From positions 19,657-83,656 of the forward strand of contig WRAY01000008.1 of NCBI GenBank assembly GCA_009779975.1: a DNA stretch of 64,000 bases, read 5' to 3'. This document shows positions 51,809-59,939 of this stretch, in pieces. The DNA comes from Bacillota bacterium. GTDB lineage: Bacteria > Bacillota > Clostridia > Christensenellales > Pumilibacteraceae. Positions within the stretch are counted from its first letter, which is position 1; every line of letters starts with the position of its first letter. The translations under genes and the position numbers were made by a program. Under the pieces are notes generated by a model, which saw nothing but the letters and a program-made list of their open reading frames with translations, was not told where the DNA came from and searched no databases.

Positions 51809-52921
51809 ATGAAACTTGGAATGGTTGGACTGCCTAATGTTGGAAAAAGTACTCTTTTCAACGCTATCACTCAGGCAAAAGCAGAGGTTGCAAATTATCC
51901 TTTTTGCACCATAGAACCAAATGTCGGCATTGTTAATGTTCCCGATGAGAGATTGAATTATTTATCAAATATGTATAACTCCAAAAAAGTTGTGCCGGCA
52001 ATTTTGGAATTTGTTGACATAGCAGGACTCATCAAAGGTGCGTCAACAGGCGAGGGACTAGGGAACAAATTCCTGTCCCACATTCGTGAAGTTGACGCAA
52101 TTGTGCATGTAGTGAGATGTTTTTCCGACTCAAACATAACTCATGTCTCGGGTTCAATCGATCCTGTTTCTGATATTGAAACAATCAACTATGAGTTAAT
52201 TCTCTCTGACATAGAAAGTGTCGAGAAAAAAATCGCAAAAATTGAGCGTCTTGTTAAAGTTGGCGAAAAACAATACGCTTTTGAATTTCAACTCCTCGAA
52301 AAAATCCTAAAAACTCTCCATGAAGGCAAACCGGCAAGAGCAGCCAAAATGACAAATGAAGAAAAGGAGCACTCAAAATCATTCTTCCTTCTCTCGTCAA
52401 AGCCCATGATATATTGTGCTAATGTTTCTGAAGAAGATGCAGGGAACGCCGAGGGTGGTGTCCCGCAAAAAGAAACCGGCAACAACAAAAAAGTCAAAGA
52501 TTATGCAAAAGAAGAGGGGAGTGAAGTAATAGTTCTTAGTGCAAAAATCGAAAATGAACTTGCTGAACTTGACACTGAAACTCGTGCAGAATTTCTAAAA
52601 GAACTTGGCATCACCGGAAGCGGACTGGACAGCGTTATTTCATGCGGATATAGAACTCTATCTCTCATCAGTTACCTAACCGCCGGCGAAAAAGAAACCC
52701 GTGCCTGGACAATTGAGAATGGAACAAAGGCTCCGCAAGCGGCAGGAAAAATTCACACCGATTTTGAAAAAGGTTTCATTCGTGCCGAAGTTGTCGCATT
52801 TGATGATTTAAAAGCCCTCGGCTCAATGAGCGCCGCAAAAGAAAAAGGAAAACTATCCCTGCAAGGAAAAGAATACATCGTCAAAGACGGAGATGTCATG
52901 CACTTTAGATTTAATGTGTGA
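51809..52921 (+). CDS. ychF: redox-regulated ATPase YchF (OLA1)
   Basis: 370 residues. Obg-family P-loop ATPase: [40 protein letters not shown], and the C-terminal TGS part with [20 protein letters not shown]. Binds ribosomes and ATP; role in translation or stress. I start at ATG 51809 (MKLGMVG), the position of the family start; the ATG at 51800 adds three residues and lies inside the expected transcription start. Residues 211-222 ([12 protein letters not shown]) come from an in-frame repeat. Confidence 0.95.
   Translation: MKLGMVGLPNVGKSTLFNAITQAKAEVANYPFCTIEPNVGIVNVPDERLNYLSNMYNSKKVVPAILEFVDIAGLIKGASTGEGLGNKFLSHIREVDAIVHVVRCFSDSNITHVSGSIDPVSDIETINYELILSDIESVEKKIAKIERLVKVGEKQYAFEFQLLEKILKTLHEGKPARAAKMTNEEKEHSKSFFLLSSKPMIYCANVSEEDAGNAEGGVPQKETGNNKKVKDYAKEEGSEVIVLSAKIENELAELDTETRAEFLKELGITGSGLDSVISCGYRTLSLISYLTAGEKETRAWTIENGTKAPQAAGKIHTDFEKGFIRAEVVAFDDLKALGSMSAAKEKGKLSLQGKEYIVKDGDVMHFRFNV
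52439..52476. repeat. in-frame 'gcagggaacgcc' repeat in ychF
   Basis: gcagggaacgccgagggtgg + tgtcccgc, a diverged copy of gtaggggacgccgccctcgg at 36931. Confidence 0.6.
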
Positions 52922-53038
52922 ACATTAATTATTTTACTTCAATTGTTTTTGTTTAGGAATTATTGATAAAAAATCTCTCGAAAACATTTTTTATAACGAG
53001 ACAGTTTTATTTTTTAGAAAAAATGACCAACAAATCAG

Positions 53039-53067
53039 TTGACAGTTATTTTATAATATGATATATT
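53039..53067 (+). promoter_or_regulatory. promoter of the 53157 gene
   Basis: TTGACA (53039-53044), 17 bases, TATATT (53062-53067); the leader is about 80 bases. Confidence 0.6.
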
Positions 53068-53156
53068 GGACAAGATAGTGCAATTTTACATTGACTTTAA
53101 AGCACATTTTGATGTGTTCTTGAATATAAATATACAAAAGAGAAAAAACTAAAATT

Positions 53157-53345
53157 ATGAATAAAGAATTATTTATAAAAATATTAATCGATGAAAGAGG
53201 TTGCGATGAAAAGTTTGCAACCGAGACTGCAGATGAAGTAGAGAGTTTGTATTCTCCTGAAGAACAGGAGGAGGCTTTTGCGTGGCTTGCAAAAGGCAGA
53301 GTATCATATGTTAGTGCTACTCCTTCTGACTTGATTGAAAACTAA
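53157..53345 (+). CDS. small acidic protein of unknown function
   Basis: 62 residues: IKILIDERGCDEKFATETAD, EVESLYSPEEQEEAFAWLAK and a short tail. Likely a three-helix acidic protein. It has its own promoter and terminator, supporting a real gene, but I recognise no family. No ribosome site is evident. Confidence 0.6.
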   Translation: MNKELFIKILIDERGCDEKFATETADEVESLYSPEEQEEAFAWLAKGRVSYVSATPSDLIEN

Positions 53346-53378
53346 TGGTTTAATTTACTGCTTTGAATTTAATTGCAA

Positions 53379-53420
53379 AAACTAAAAAAACGATGTTATA
53401 GCATCGTTTTTTTAGTTTAA
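53379..53420. terminator. bidirectional terminator
   Basis: aaactaaaaaaacgatg and catcgtttttttagttt around ttatag; serves both the 53157 gene and the convergent metalloprotease gene. Confidence 0.85.
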
Positions 53421-54489
53421 TTATTTTTGTCGCAATCATTGCAATCATCATTATTATTATCGCAACAAACCAGCACAGGAAATGTATCTGGATCACCAGT
53501 TACGATTTTTAATATTTTATATATTATATTAGCCGGAAAGTGTTTTGAGTTTAAATGAGTTTCATCTCTATTGGCTGGTTTTGAAAACATCGAATGTTTT
53601 TTTACAAGAGCAAAACTTTCAGCAACTAATTCTCCTAGGTTTCTATCAGCATATTTGGATATCTGATTAGAAATGTGTGATGTTGTAATGTTATTGTTGC
53701 TTGAACAGTCTTTTTTGCATAAGGGATTTCTAGGTGTATCCGTTTTGCAGTTTTCTCTATCTTTTTTACAGACTTCGCAAATAAATTCATTTAATATTTT
53801 CTTTTCATTTTCATTAATATCATCTATTATTTTTTTAAATCGTGAGTCAAGTAATTTATCATTACTTTTTATTTTGCCCATAATTTCCCAAAGCAAATCT
53901 TCAAAATTAGTTTTATTTGATATTGCATGACCAAATTCATGGTAAAGGATGCCTTTTACTGATGGCCATACAACCGTATATATTTTTTTAGGTTTTTTTG
54001 TTCCTATGAATATTTCTTTCAATTCTTCATCAGTATAACATTCCTCAAGTGTGTTCTCATTGAAAAAAATGCTTAGATTTTTTGTCGTTGCCTTTCTTGA
54101 TTTAATTCCGTTTATATTCACAGGTTTATCATGAGGACGAACATATATAGCAAAATCTCTGTTGTTCTTGAAGTTATTTGTTGATTTAATGAGGTCGCGG
54201 ATGTCTATCTCTGCACTAAGTCTAGCAATTTTTTGATGACGATCTTGATCGCCATAGATTTTATTGCGTGCATCAACAAGGGCATTTTTTTTCGTTCTAC
54301 TATATATTGCTCAAGCATTTCGTCGACAAGAGAAGTATCACCACAAAAATCAAGTGGTTGAACATTCGACATATGATCTTCGGCAACCTCTTCATATACT
54401 GATAAAATTTTCTTTTTAATAGTATCGCTTGTGAAAGAAAAAGAAACTCTTTTAGCTAATTTTTTTAATTTTTCGTCTGCAGTATTCAT
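53417..54489 (-). pseudogene. zincin-type metalloprotease, frameshifted at an A8 run
   Basis: Two frames on the minus strand belong to one gene. The first starts at ATG 54489 (MNTADEKLKKLAKRVSF) and leaves frame at eight A (T run 54285-54292). With one added A it reads VERKKNALVDARNKIYGDQD and runs to 53417, giving about 357 residues. The second part has the zinc site YHEFGHAISN and a possible third ligand in GELVAESFAL, with Cys clusters (CEVCKKDRENC, CCDNNNDDCNDCDKN). Without the shift the first frame ends at 54205 and the protease part could start only at 54121. Either a recent frameshift, a sequencing error or slippage. Resembles the ADP-ribosyl-toxin/lethal-factor type zincins only in its motif; family unknown. 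Confidence 0.65.
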
Positions 54490-54625
54490 TTTTAATCTTA
54501 TTTATATCAAATGATTGAATATATTATATATATTAAGTAAAACATTTGTCAAGCATAAAACGATAAATTATTTAAAAATTAATTTATATTTTTTAGGATA
54601 TAGAATTGTTTTTAAGACAAAAGAA

Positions 54626-54654
54626 TTGACAGTTAAAAATTGATGTGATATACT
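54626..54654 (+). promoter_or_regulatory. promoter of argS
   Basis: TTGACA (54626-54631), 17 bases, TATACT (54649-54654), 16 bases to ATG 54671; the leader is about ten bases and has no ribosome site. Confidence 0.7.
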
Positions 54655-54670
54655 ATTAAAATAGTTGATT

Positions 54671-56359
54671 ATGGATTACAAAAAAATCATTTCAGAAAGT
54701 ATAAAACTTGGAAGTGTAAAATCAGAAGAATTTTATTCACTTCTTGCCCCCCCGAAAGATGCGTCAATGGGGGAGTGGTGTTTGCCGTGCTTTAAGTTCG
54801 CAGGACAATTTCAAAAAACTCCGGGGCTTATTGCGAGCATGATAAAAGACTCTTTTCGCAAAAATGAATATATTGCGTCCGCTGAAGTTGTCTCCGGATA
54901 TGTTAATTTTCGTCTCAATCAAAAGCAATTTATTTTTGACACATTAGCATATGTTCATCACAAGGGCGAAAAGTTTTCTACCCCTGCTAAATTTACTAAA
55001 AATGCTGATAAGACCATATGTATTGACTACTCATCTGTCAACATCGCAAAACCTTTCCACATGGGGCATTTAATTGCAACAACTCTGGGCGGTTCACTCT
55101 ATAGAATTTACAAATATTTAGGGTATAAAGTTATCGGTATTAATCATCTGGGAGATTGGGGAACACAATTCGGGAAACTAATCGTTGCTTTTAAACGCTA
55201 TACTAATTATGATGAACTTAGAAAAGGCGGAATTGACCTGCTAAATCAAATCTATGTTCGCTTTCATGAGGATGCCGAAAAAACCCCTTCAATGAATGAT
55301 GAGGCGAGAGAGTGGTTCAAAAAAATTGAAGAGGGGAATAGTGAAGCCTTAGAAATATTTGAAAAGTTCAAAAAAATAACACTTGACGAGTGTTCTAAAA
55401 TTTATGACAGGCTTGGTGTCACATTTGACAGTTATGACGGAGAGAGTTTCTACAATGACAAACTAGACGCAGTAGTTAATGAATTAAAAGAAAAGAGACT
55501 GCTGTCAACAAGCGAAGGTGCAGAGGTCGTTCAGTTTGAAAACGATAAATATCCGCCATGTTTAATAAGAAAATCAGACGGTGCATCACTTTACGCAACC
55601 AGAGACTTAGCCGCCGCCCTATATCGTAAAAAAACCTACAACTTCGACAAATGTCTTTATGTTGTTGCCTATCAACAAAACCTTCATTTTCAGCAAGTGT
55701 TTGAGGTCTTAACTAAAATGGGCAATGAGTGGGCAAAAGACTGCATTCATGTGGCGTTTGGAATGGTAAGTTTAAAGGGCGGTGAAGCCTTCTCAACAAG
55801 AAAAGGGAATGTCATTTTACTAAAAGATGTCCTTGACACTGCCGAGAAAAAAGCATTAGATGCAATAAACGAAAAAAATCCCACCCTTGAAAACAAGGAA
55901 GAGACGGCAAAAATTATTGGAACAGGCGCTTCAATCTTTTTTGCTTTAAGGGCTTCAAGAATAAAAGACTTGGAATTTTCCTATGAGGCAGCCTTAAACT
56001 TTGATGGTGAAACAGGTGTCTATGTTCAATATACCCACGCTAGATGCGCATCAATTTTATCAAAGAGTTCTCACGCAAGATTTCAATTGGATTCATTAAA
56101 AACTCTTTTAAATGATGAGACTTTTAATGTTTGTAAAGTTCTTTCTGAATACGACGAAATAGTTCAGAGTGCCGCTCATAAAAACGAGCCAAGTTTTATC
56201 GCTCGTTATCTCATTGACCTATCATCTGCTTTTAATCAATTCTACATCAAACACAAAGTTTCAGGAGACCCCTCGAGACTGCTCTTGGTTAGATGTGTCA
56301 AGAATGTCCTAAAGAACGGCATGGAATTGCTTTTGATGCAAGCCCCCGACAAAATGTAA
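54671..56359 (+). CDS. argS: arginyl-tRNA synthetase
   Basis: 562 residues, full length for a class I ArgRS. N-terminal tRNA D-loop domain, then the HIGH-type motif KPFHMGHL, NHLGDWGTQFGKLI, the KMSKS-like loop GGEAFSTRKGNVI, and the DALR anticodon domain (YVQYTHARCASIL). I choose ATG 54671 (MDYKKI). Upstream in-frame TTG 54665 is less likely. Confidence 0.96.
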   Translation: MDYKKIISESIKLGSVKSEEFYSLLAPPKDASMGEWCLPCFKFAGQFQKTPGLIASMIKDSFRKNEYIASAEVVSGYVNFRLNQKQFIFDTLAYVHHKGEKFSTPAKFTKNADKTICIDYSSVNIAKPFHMGHLIATTLGGSLYRIYKYLGYKVIGINHLGDWGTQFGKLIVAFKRYTNYDELRKGGIDLLNQIYVRFHEDAEKTPSMNDEAREWFKKIEEGNSEALEIFEKFKKITLDECSKIYDRLGVTFDSYDGESFYNDKLDAVVNELKEKRLLSTSEGAEVVQFENDKYPPCLIRKSDGASLYATRDLAAALYRKKTYNFDKCLYVVAYQQNLHFQQVFEVLTKMGNEWAKDCIHVAFGMVSLKGGEAFSTRKGNVILLKDVLDTAEKKALDAINEKNPTLENKEETAKIIGTGASIFFALRASRIKDLEFSYEAALNFDGETGVYVQYTHARCASILSKSSHARFQLDSLKTLLNDETFNVCKVLSEYDEIVQSAAHKNEPSFIARYLIDLSSAFNQFYIKHKVSGDPSRLLLVRCVKNVLKNGMELLLMQAPDKM

Positions 56360-56442
56360 ATTACAAATTACAGTGAACAAAGGACAAAAAAGGTTAAATT
56401 TTAACATTTGTTCTTTGTCCGCTGTAATTTGTAATTTATAAA
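56358..56442. repeat. palindromic repeat, 'aattacagtgaacaaagga' arms
   Basis: aaattacaaattacagtgaa + caaaggac and the complement gtccgctgtaatttgtaatt. Fills the spacer between convergent argS and arsR and shares arms with the recN-rel element. Confidence 0.85.
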
Positions 56443-56786
56443 TAACTAACCGCCGTTCCCATCACATCCAAAATACTTTTATCTTTCAGCGAATAAAAAA
56501 TAACTTTTCCTTGGCGTTTGTTTTTAACAACGCCAATGTTTTTTAGTTTTGCAAGTTGATGTGAAACCGTCGTTTGATTTAAGCCCAGTATGTAAGATAT
56601 ATCATTAACACACATCGACGAGATTGAAAGGGCAGAAATAATCTTTATACGAGTGTTGTCAGACAAGCATGAAAAAAATTTAGTTATCCCATCGAGTCTA
56701 TCTTCATTCGGAACAAAGTCCCGAACTAACTTTCTTGTCGGAACATCAAGTAATATCCTTTCCTCATTTATCGGATTAACATTCAT
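56436..56786 (-). CDS. ArsR-family transcriptional regulator
   Basis: 116 residues, winged helix: FFSCLSDNTRIKIISALSIS, then VNDISYILGLNQTTVSHQLAK (recognition helix) and the wing VVKNKRQGKVIFYSL. No CxC metal motif in the recognition helix; a lone Cys precedes it. The start at 56786 has the ribosome site ggaggt. Its target is unknown; the convergent and divergent neighbours give no hint. Confidence 0.88.
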   Translation of the reverse strand: MNVNPINEERILLDVPTRKLVRDFVPNEDRLDGITKFFSCLSDNTRIKIISALSISSMCVNDISYILGLNQTTVSHQLAKLKNIGVVKNKRQGKVIFYSLKDKSILDVMGTAVSYL

Positions 56787-56799
56787 AAAAAAACCTCCA

Positions 56800-56890
56800 A
56801 AATCAAGTGAAATATAAGGATAAGTATTTTTCATTTTATAAGTCAACAAAACACTTAAGCAATATTTTTCACATTTCACTTTTCACTTAT
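56800..56890. repeat. palindromic repeat, 'tttcac' family
   Basis: aagtgaaatataaggataag and tttttcacatttcacttttc as arms, in the spacer upstream of arsR. Confidence 0.6.
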
Positions 56891-56992
56891 TTAAAGTATC
56901 ATTTATTAGATTATAGCATATATATTATAATCTGCCCATAGCAACATTTGTCGAAAACAAGATATTTTTGACGAGAAAAAAATGGAGGAATT

Positions 56993-57271
56993 ATGCTTTT
57001 ATCAGATGATATTTTTCAACTACTTTTAATAATATTACTAACTTCAAACAACAATTCAAGACATCATCATAACCATTGCAGCGATGACAGAGAACGAGGC
57101 AGAGGCGGAGAACATCATCATGACAGATGCGACAGACGCCGTGACAGAGAGAGGCAAAACGCCACTCAAGGTTTTAATGACCTCATTTTGATAGCCTTGC
57201 TGCTCTCAACTTTCTCAAATCAAAACAGAGAAAGAGATTTTGAAGATGATTTCCGCTTCACCACTTTTTAG
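56993..57271 (+). CDS. His/Arg/Asp-rich small protein
   Basis: 92 residues: hydrophobic start (DDIFQLLLIILLTSNNNS), a charged middle (RHHHNHCSDD, GGEHHHDRCDRRRDRERQN) and a second hydrophobic part (FNDLILIALLLSTFSN). Strong ribosome site (aatggagga). Similar in style to the Cys/His-rich gene at 41410. May bind metal at a membrane or in the spore coat; no family recognised. Confidence 0.6.
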   Translation: MLLSDDIFQLLLIILLTSNNNSRHHHNHCSDDRERGRGGEHHHDRCDRRRDRERQNATQGFNDLILIALLLSTFSNQNRERDFEDDFRFTTF

Positions 57272-57404
57272 TGATTGACGGTTAATATCCGGTGTATTTT
57301 TTGTGGAGCGTGTATTTATAAATACGGGTGACAGGATGCCTCCGATACAATACCCGTCTGCACAACATAATAATTAAATTCACAATTAATATCTCAAAAA
57401 ATCA

Positions 57405-57437
57405 AAAGTGTCTCGTAAAAAATGAGACACTTTATTT
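57405..57437 (+). terminator. intrinsic terminator
   Basis: aaagtgtctc and gagacacttt with atttcttt after. It ends the transcript of the gene at 56993. Confidence 0.75.
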
Positions 57438-57639
57438 CTTTGGTTTTTCCTTTGTTTAATTAGCATGCGGGATGGCGTAGATTATTATACTTTTATTTTG
57501 TAATATTGTTCTAAGTAATTTTTTTAACATCATGTCGAAAAAGCCGAATACCCGCCCAATTCAGCAAAGAATGCCGTCGAACGACACACAATACTGCATC
57601 TCTTTCGACAAAGTGAAAATGAAGATAAGTTTTATACGA

Positions 57640-57795
57640 GGAGCATTTTTGCTTGCTTGCAAGGGAAAAAATGCGACAACGACAAAGGTTTTAAACCTCC
57701 GACGCTTGCGTCGGAATACCCGCCTTTGGCGGAATGTGCCTGAGGCTCTGCCTTGGGGTTTAAAACCCTTTATCCTAAACTTTAAAGACAGGATA
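57640..57795. repeat. compound hairpin element
   Basis: Outer arms aaaggttttaaacc and ggtttaaaaccctt enclose ccgacgcttgcgtcgg, ccgcctttggcgg and a ggctctgcc hairpin. Same design, and the same ccgacgc/gcgtcgg stem, as the element at 37017. The 540-base spacer 57272-57815 holds no gene that I can support; the plus-strand frame across this repeat is not credible. Confidence 0.7.
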
Positions 57796-57815
57796 AATTA
57801 TTGATTTAATACATT

Positions 57816-58253
57816 TTATTTTTCTCGTCCGACAAGATAATCAAGTGTCACATCAAGGTAGACGGCAATTTCATAAACAGTGTTCATTAACGGACTTGAA
57901 CCGTTTTTCCAAACATCAAAATTACCATGTCCTTTTTCAAGATCAATACACATTTTGTAACGACTAATTTTATTTTCTTTCATAACAATCTTTAAGTGTT
58001 CGTAAAAAGAAGGGGCTTTTTTTGGAGTGAAGTCAATAATTGTTTCTGATAGGCCAAAAAGAAAATTAAGCGAACTATTAAAAAGTTCCGCAACCTCTAT
58101 TGCATGTTTTAACTTAATAATTGAGTCTTTGCGTAACCATGAACGCACGGAAGAGCCCGAAACACCGATTTTTGCACCAAGTTGCTCAGTTGTAAGTTGA
58201 GCATGGAACATAAACTCTGAAAGCCTTTCACTAAAATTCGACATTATATCCAT
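57816..58253 (-). CDS. double-HTH (XRE family) regulator, copy 3
   Basis: 145 residues, same two-HTH layout as the tandem genes at 20690 and 21206: SSLNFLFGLSETIIDFTPKK closes the first half and VTLDYLVGREK the second. The second half is more diverged (CIDLEKGHGNFDVWKNG). Ribosome site aaggaga. Divergent from the small gene at 58374, which it may regulate. Confidence 0.85.
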   Translation of the reverse strand: MDIMSNFSERLSEFMFHAQLTTEQLGAKIGVSGSSVRSWLRKDSIIKLKHAIEVAELFNSSLNFLFGLSETIIDFTPKKAPSFYEHLKIVMKENKISRYKMCIDLEKGHGNFDVWKNGSSPLMNTVYEIAVYLDVTLDYLVGREK

Positions 58254-58305
58254 AAATATTCTCCTTTTTCTATTAATAAATATGGCAATTTTACTTCCAA
58301 AACTC

Positions 58306-58334
58306 TTGACTTGGAGTTTCTATTGCCGTATAAT
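58306..58334 (+). promoter_or_regulatory. promoter of the 58374 gene
   Basis: TTGACT (58306-58311), 17 bases, TATAAT (58329-58334), in the spacer to the divergent double-HTH gene. Confidence 0.65.
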
Positions 58335-58373
58335 ATATATGACCACAAAAAACAAAAGGAGGATTAAAAATCA

Positions 58374-58547
58374 ATGACAGAAATTGAAAAACTCACGACA
58401 CAAATAGGAGAGTTAGTAAATACTGATATACCAAAAGTAAAAGAAATAAACTACACTAACGAAAAACACGAGTTAATAACTACTTTTCAAATAACTATGT
58501 TAGACGGAAATTGCTACGAGATTAAACTCAAAGATGTTGTAAATTAA
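58374..58547 (+). CDS. small protein of unknown function
   Basis: 57 residues: MTEIEKLTTQIGELVNTDIP, KVKEINYTNEKHELITTFQI and TMLDGNCYEIKLKDVVN. Looks like a helix followed by a small beta sheet. Ribosome site aaaggagg ten bases ahead, own promoter and terminator. Parallels the small gene at 20374, which also faces away from a double-HTH gene. Confidence 0.6.
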   Translation: MTEIEKLTTQIGELVNTDIPKVKEINYTNEKHELITTFQITMLDGNCYEIKLKDVVN

Positions 58548-58565
58548 GTATAGCAAACAAAAGGT

Positions 58566-58598
58566 AAAAACTCATCTAAAATTTTTAGATGAGTTTTG
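58566..58598 (+). terminator. terminator of the 58374 gene
   Basis: aaaaactcatctaaaa and ttttagatgagtttt around a 1-3 base loop. Confidence 0.85.
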
Positions 58599-58658
58599 TT
58601 TAGATATATCACTAAATATAAAAGCCAAAAATTATTTAAAAAACTTGTTCACAAACTG

Positions 58659-58687
58659 TTTACAAGTTAATTTTTTTGTGTTATAAT
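58659..58687 (+). promoter_or_regulatory. leaderless promoter of the trypsin-like protease gene
   Basis: TTTACA (58659-58664), 17 bases, TATAAT (58682-58687), six bases to the GTG at 58694. Confidence 0.65.
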
Positions 58688-58693
58688 GATTTT

Positions 58694-59851
58694 GTGACAG
58701 TCTATCGTTTTTTCAAAACAATGGTGCTTTTTGCTCTTTCATTAATCATGTTTGCTGCATGTTGTGTTTGTTCTAATGGACAGCAAGGGGGCAAGCAAAG
58801 CATTGAGGAGTGGTTTCCTGTCCTTTCGCCAAGTGTTGCAACAGTCACCTCATTACATGGCGAAAGAGGAACGGCATTTGTTTTCAAAACAACCCCGACA
58901 ACAAATTATCTTGTCACAACATTCCACGCCTTTCATCAAGCCCCATATCTTTCAATAGAGGTCAAATTGCCCAAAAGCGACTTTCAAACAGGTGTCCTTA
59001 TCGGCTACTGCTCATATCATGACATCGCTGTTTTGGAAGTTGAAAGACTGTCATCTCAAGAAGGAGTTTTGCCACTAACCATTTCTCAAAATTCTCTAAA
59101 CTTCGGCACAGAACTTTTCACAATAGCAAACGCACTGGGCAAAGGTCTTTCAGTTTATAGCGGAATTGCCTCAAATCCATTGAGGATAATTAATCCTCAA
59201 GGCGGCGATAATTTAACACCTCGATATATTCCTGTTTCACAGATTTCAGTTCCAATAAATGCGGGGGCATCCGGAAGTCCTGTGTTTGATATGTTCGGAC
59301 AAGTCAAAGGAATGGCGGTTGCTTCTCGTGTTCATGATGGAACAGTTGATGAAAATTTTGTTCAAGGAATATCTTACATGATTCCTTCAAACATAGTTCA
59401 GTCAATTGCAACTCAAATCATTTTAGAAAAATGGTCAACTAATGAAACTTTGCAAGTTCAAGAAGTCTCCTCTTTAAACGCAAGAGTAGTTAGGGTAGCA
59501 GGTGTTGAAAGAGAATTGACAGGGCAAGATTTTGTGCTTGATTTAAGCGGACTAAGAGTTGCTCATTCAAACAATTCATTCATCATAACTTATATAACAG
59601 ACGCAAAACGAAATCAATTTCTCTTTCCGACTGAAACTCCGCAAATCGGCGACACAATAACGGCACTCGGCGACACAAGTCTTCAGGGTGCAAACATTTC
59701 AAAATTCCTCTCAATTTGGCACAATTTCGTTGACACAAGAAACTCGCCGTTAGAGACAACTTCTGAACAACTAACAATCCGCTTCACATCAAATGAAACA
59801 AGAGAAGGAAGGGCAGGATTTATTAACATAAGGAGAATATTTAACGCATAA
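58694..59851 (+). CDS. trypsin-like serine protease lipoprotein
   Basis: 385 residues from the GTG at 58694, chosen because the longer frame overlaps the -10 box. Signal peptide with lipobox (MFAAC, Cys 23). Catalytic triad: His78 in TTFHAF, Asp110 in SYHDIAVLEV, Ser193 in NAGASGSPVFD. This is the DegP/HtrA type of S1 fold. The C-terminal 150 residues may be a degraded PDZ-like domain. It probably cuts misfolded or signal proteins outside the membrane. The next gene encodes another envelope enzyme. Confidence 0.88.
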   Translation: MTVYRFFKTMVLFALSLIMFAACCVCSNGQQGGKQSIEEWFPVLSPSVATVTSLHGERGTAFVFKTTPTTNYLVTTFHAFHQAPYLSIEVKLPKSDFQTGVLIGYCSYHDIAVLEVERLSSQEGVLPLTISQNSLNFGTELFTIANALGKGLSVYSGIASNPLRIINPQGGDNLTPRYIPVSQISVPINAGASGSPVFDMFGQVKGMAVASRVHDGTVDENFVQGISYMIPSNIVQSIATQIILEKWSTNETLQVQEVSSLNARVVRVAGVERELTGQDFVLDLSGLRVAHSNNSFIITYITDAKRNQFLFPTETPQIGDTITALGDTSLQGANISKFLSIWHNFVDTRNSPLETTSEQLTIRFTSNETREGRAGFINIRRIFNA

Positions 59852-59936
59852 CGCACAACGCATAATAATTGTTAAGAAATTAAAAAACAATTCAACATTT
59901 ATTATGCGTTAAGCGTTGTGCGGTTATGCATTAAAA
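59850..59936. repeat. palindromic repeat, 'gcgttrtgcg' family
   Basis: aacgcataacgcacaacgca and tatgcgttaagcgttgtgcg as arms. It fills the spacer and ends four bases before the next ATG. Confidence 0.85.
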
Positions 59937-59939
59937 ATC

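Noticed and set aside
54600..54671. T-box leader before argS
   Set aside because: The promoter lies only about 16 bases before the ATG, leaving no room for a leader.
57532..57804. Plus-strand open frame of 90 codons
   Set aside because: It runs across the compound hairpin repeat and has no ribosome site; the translated words are repeat-derived.
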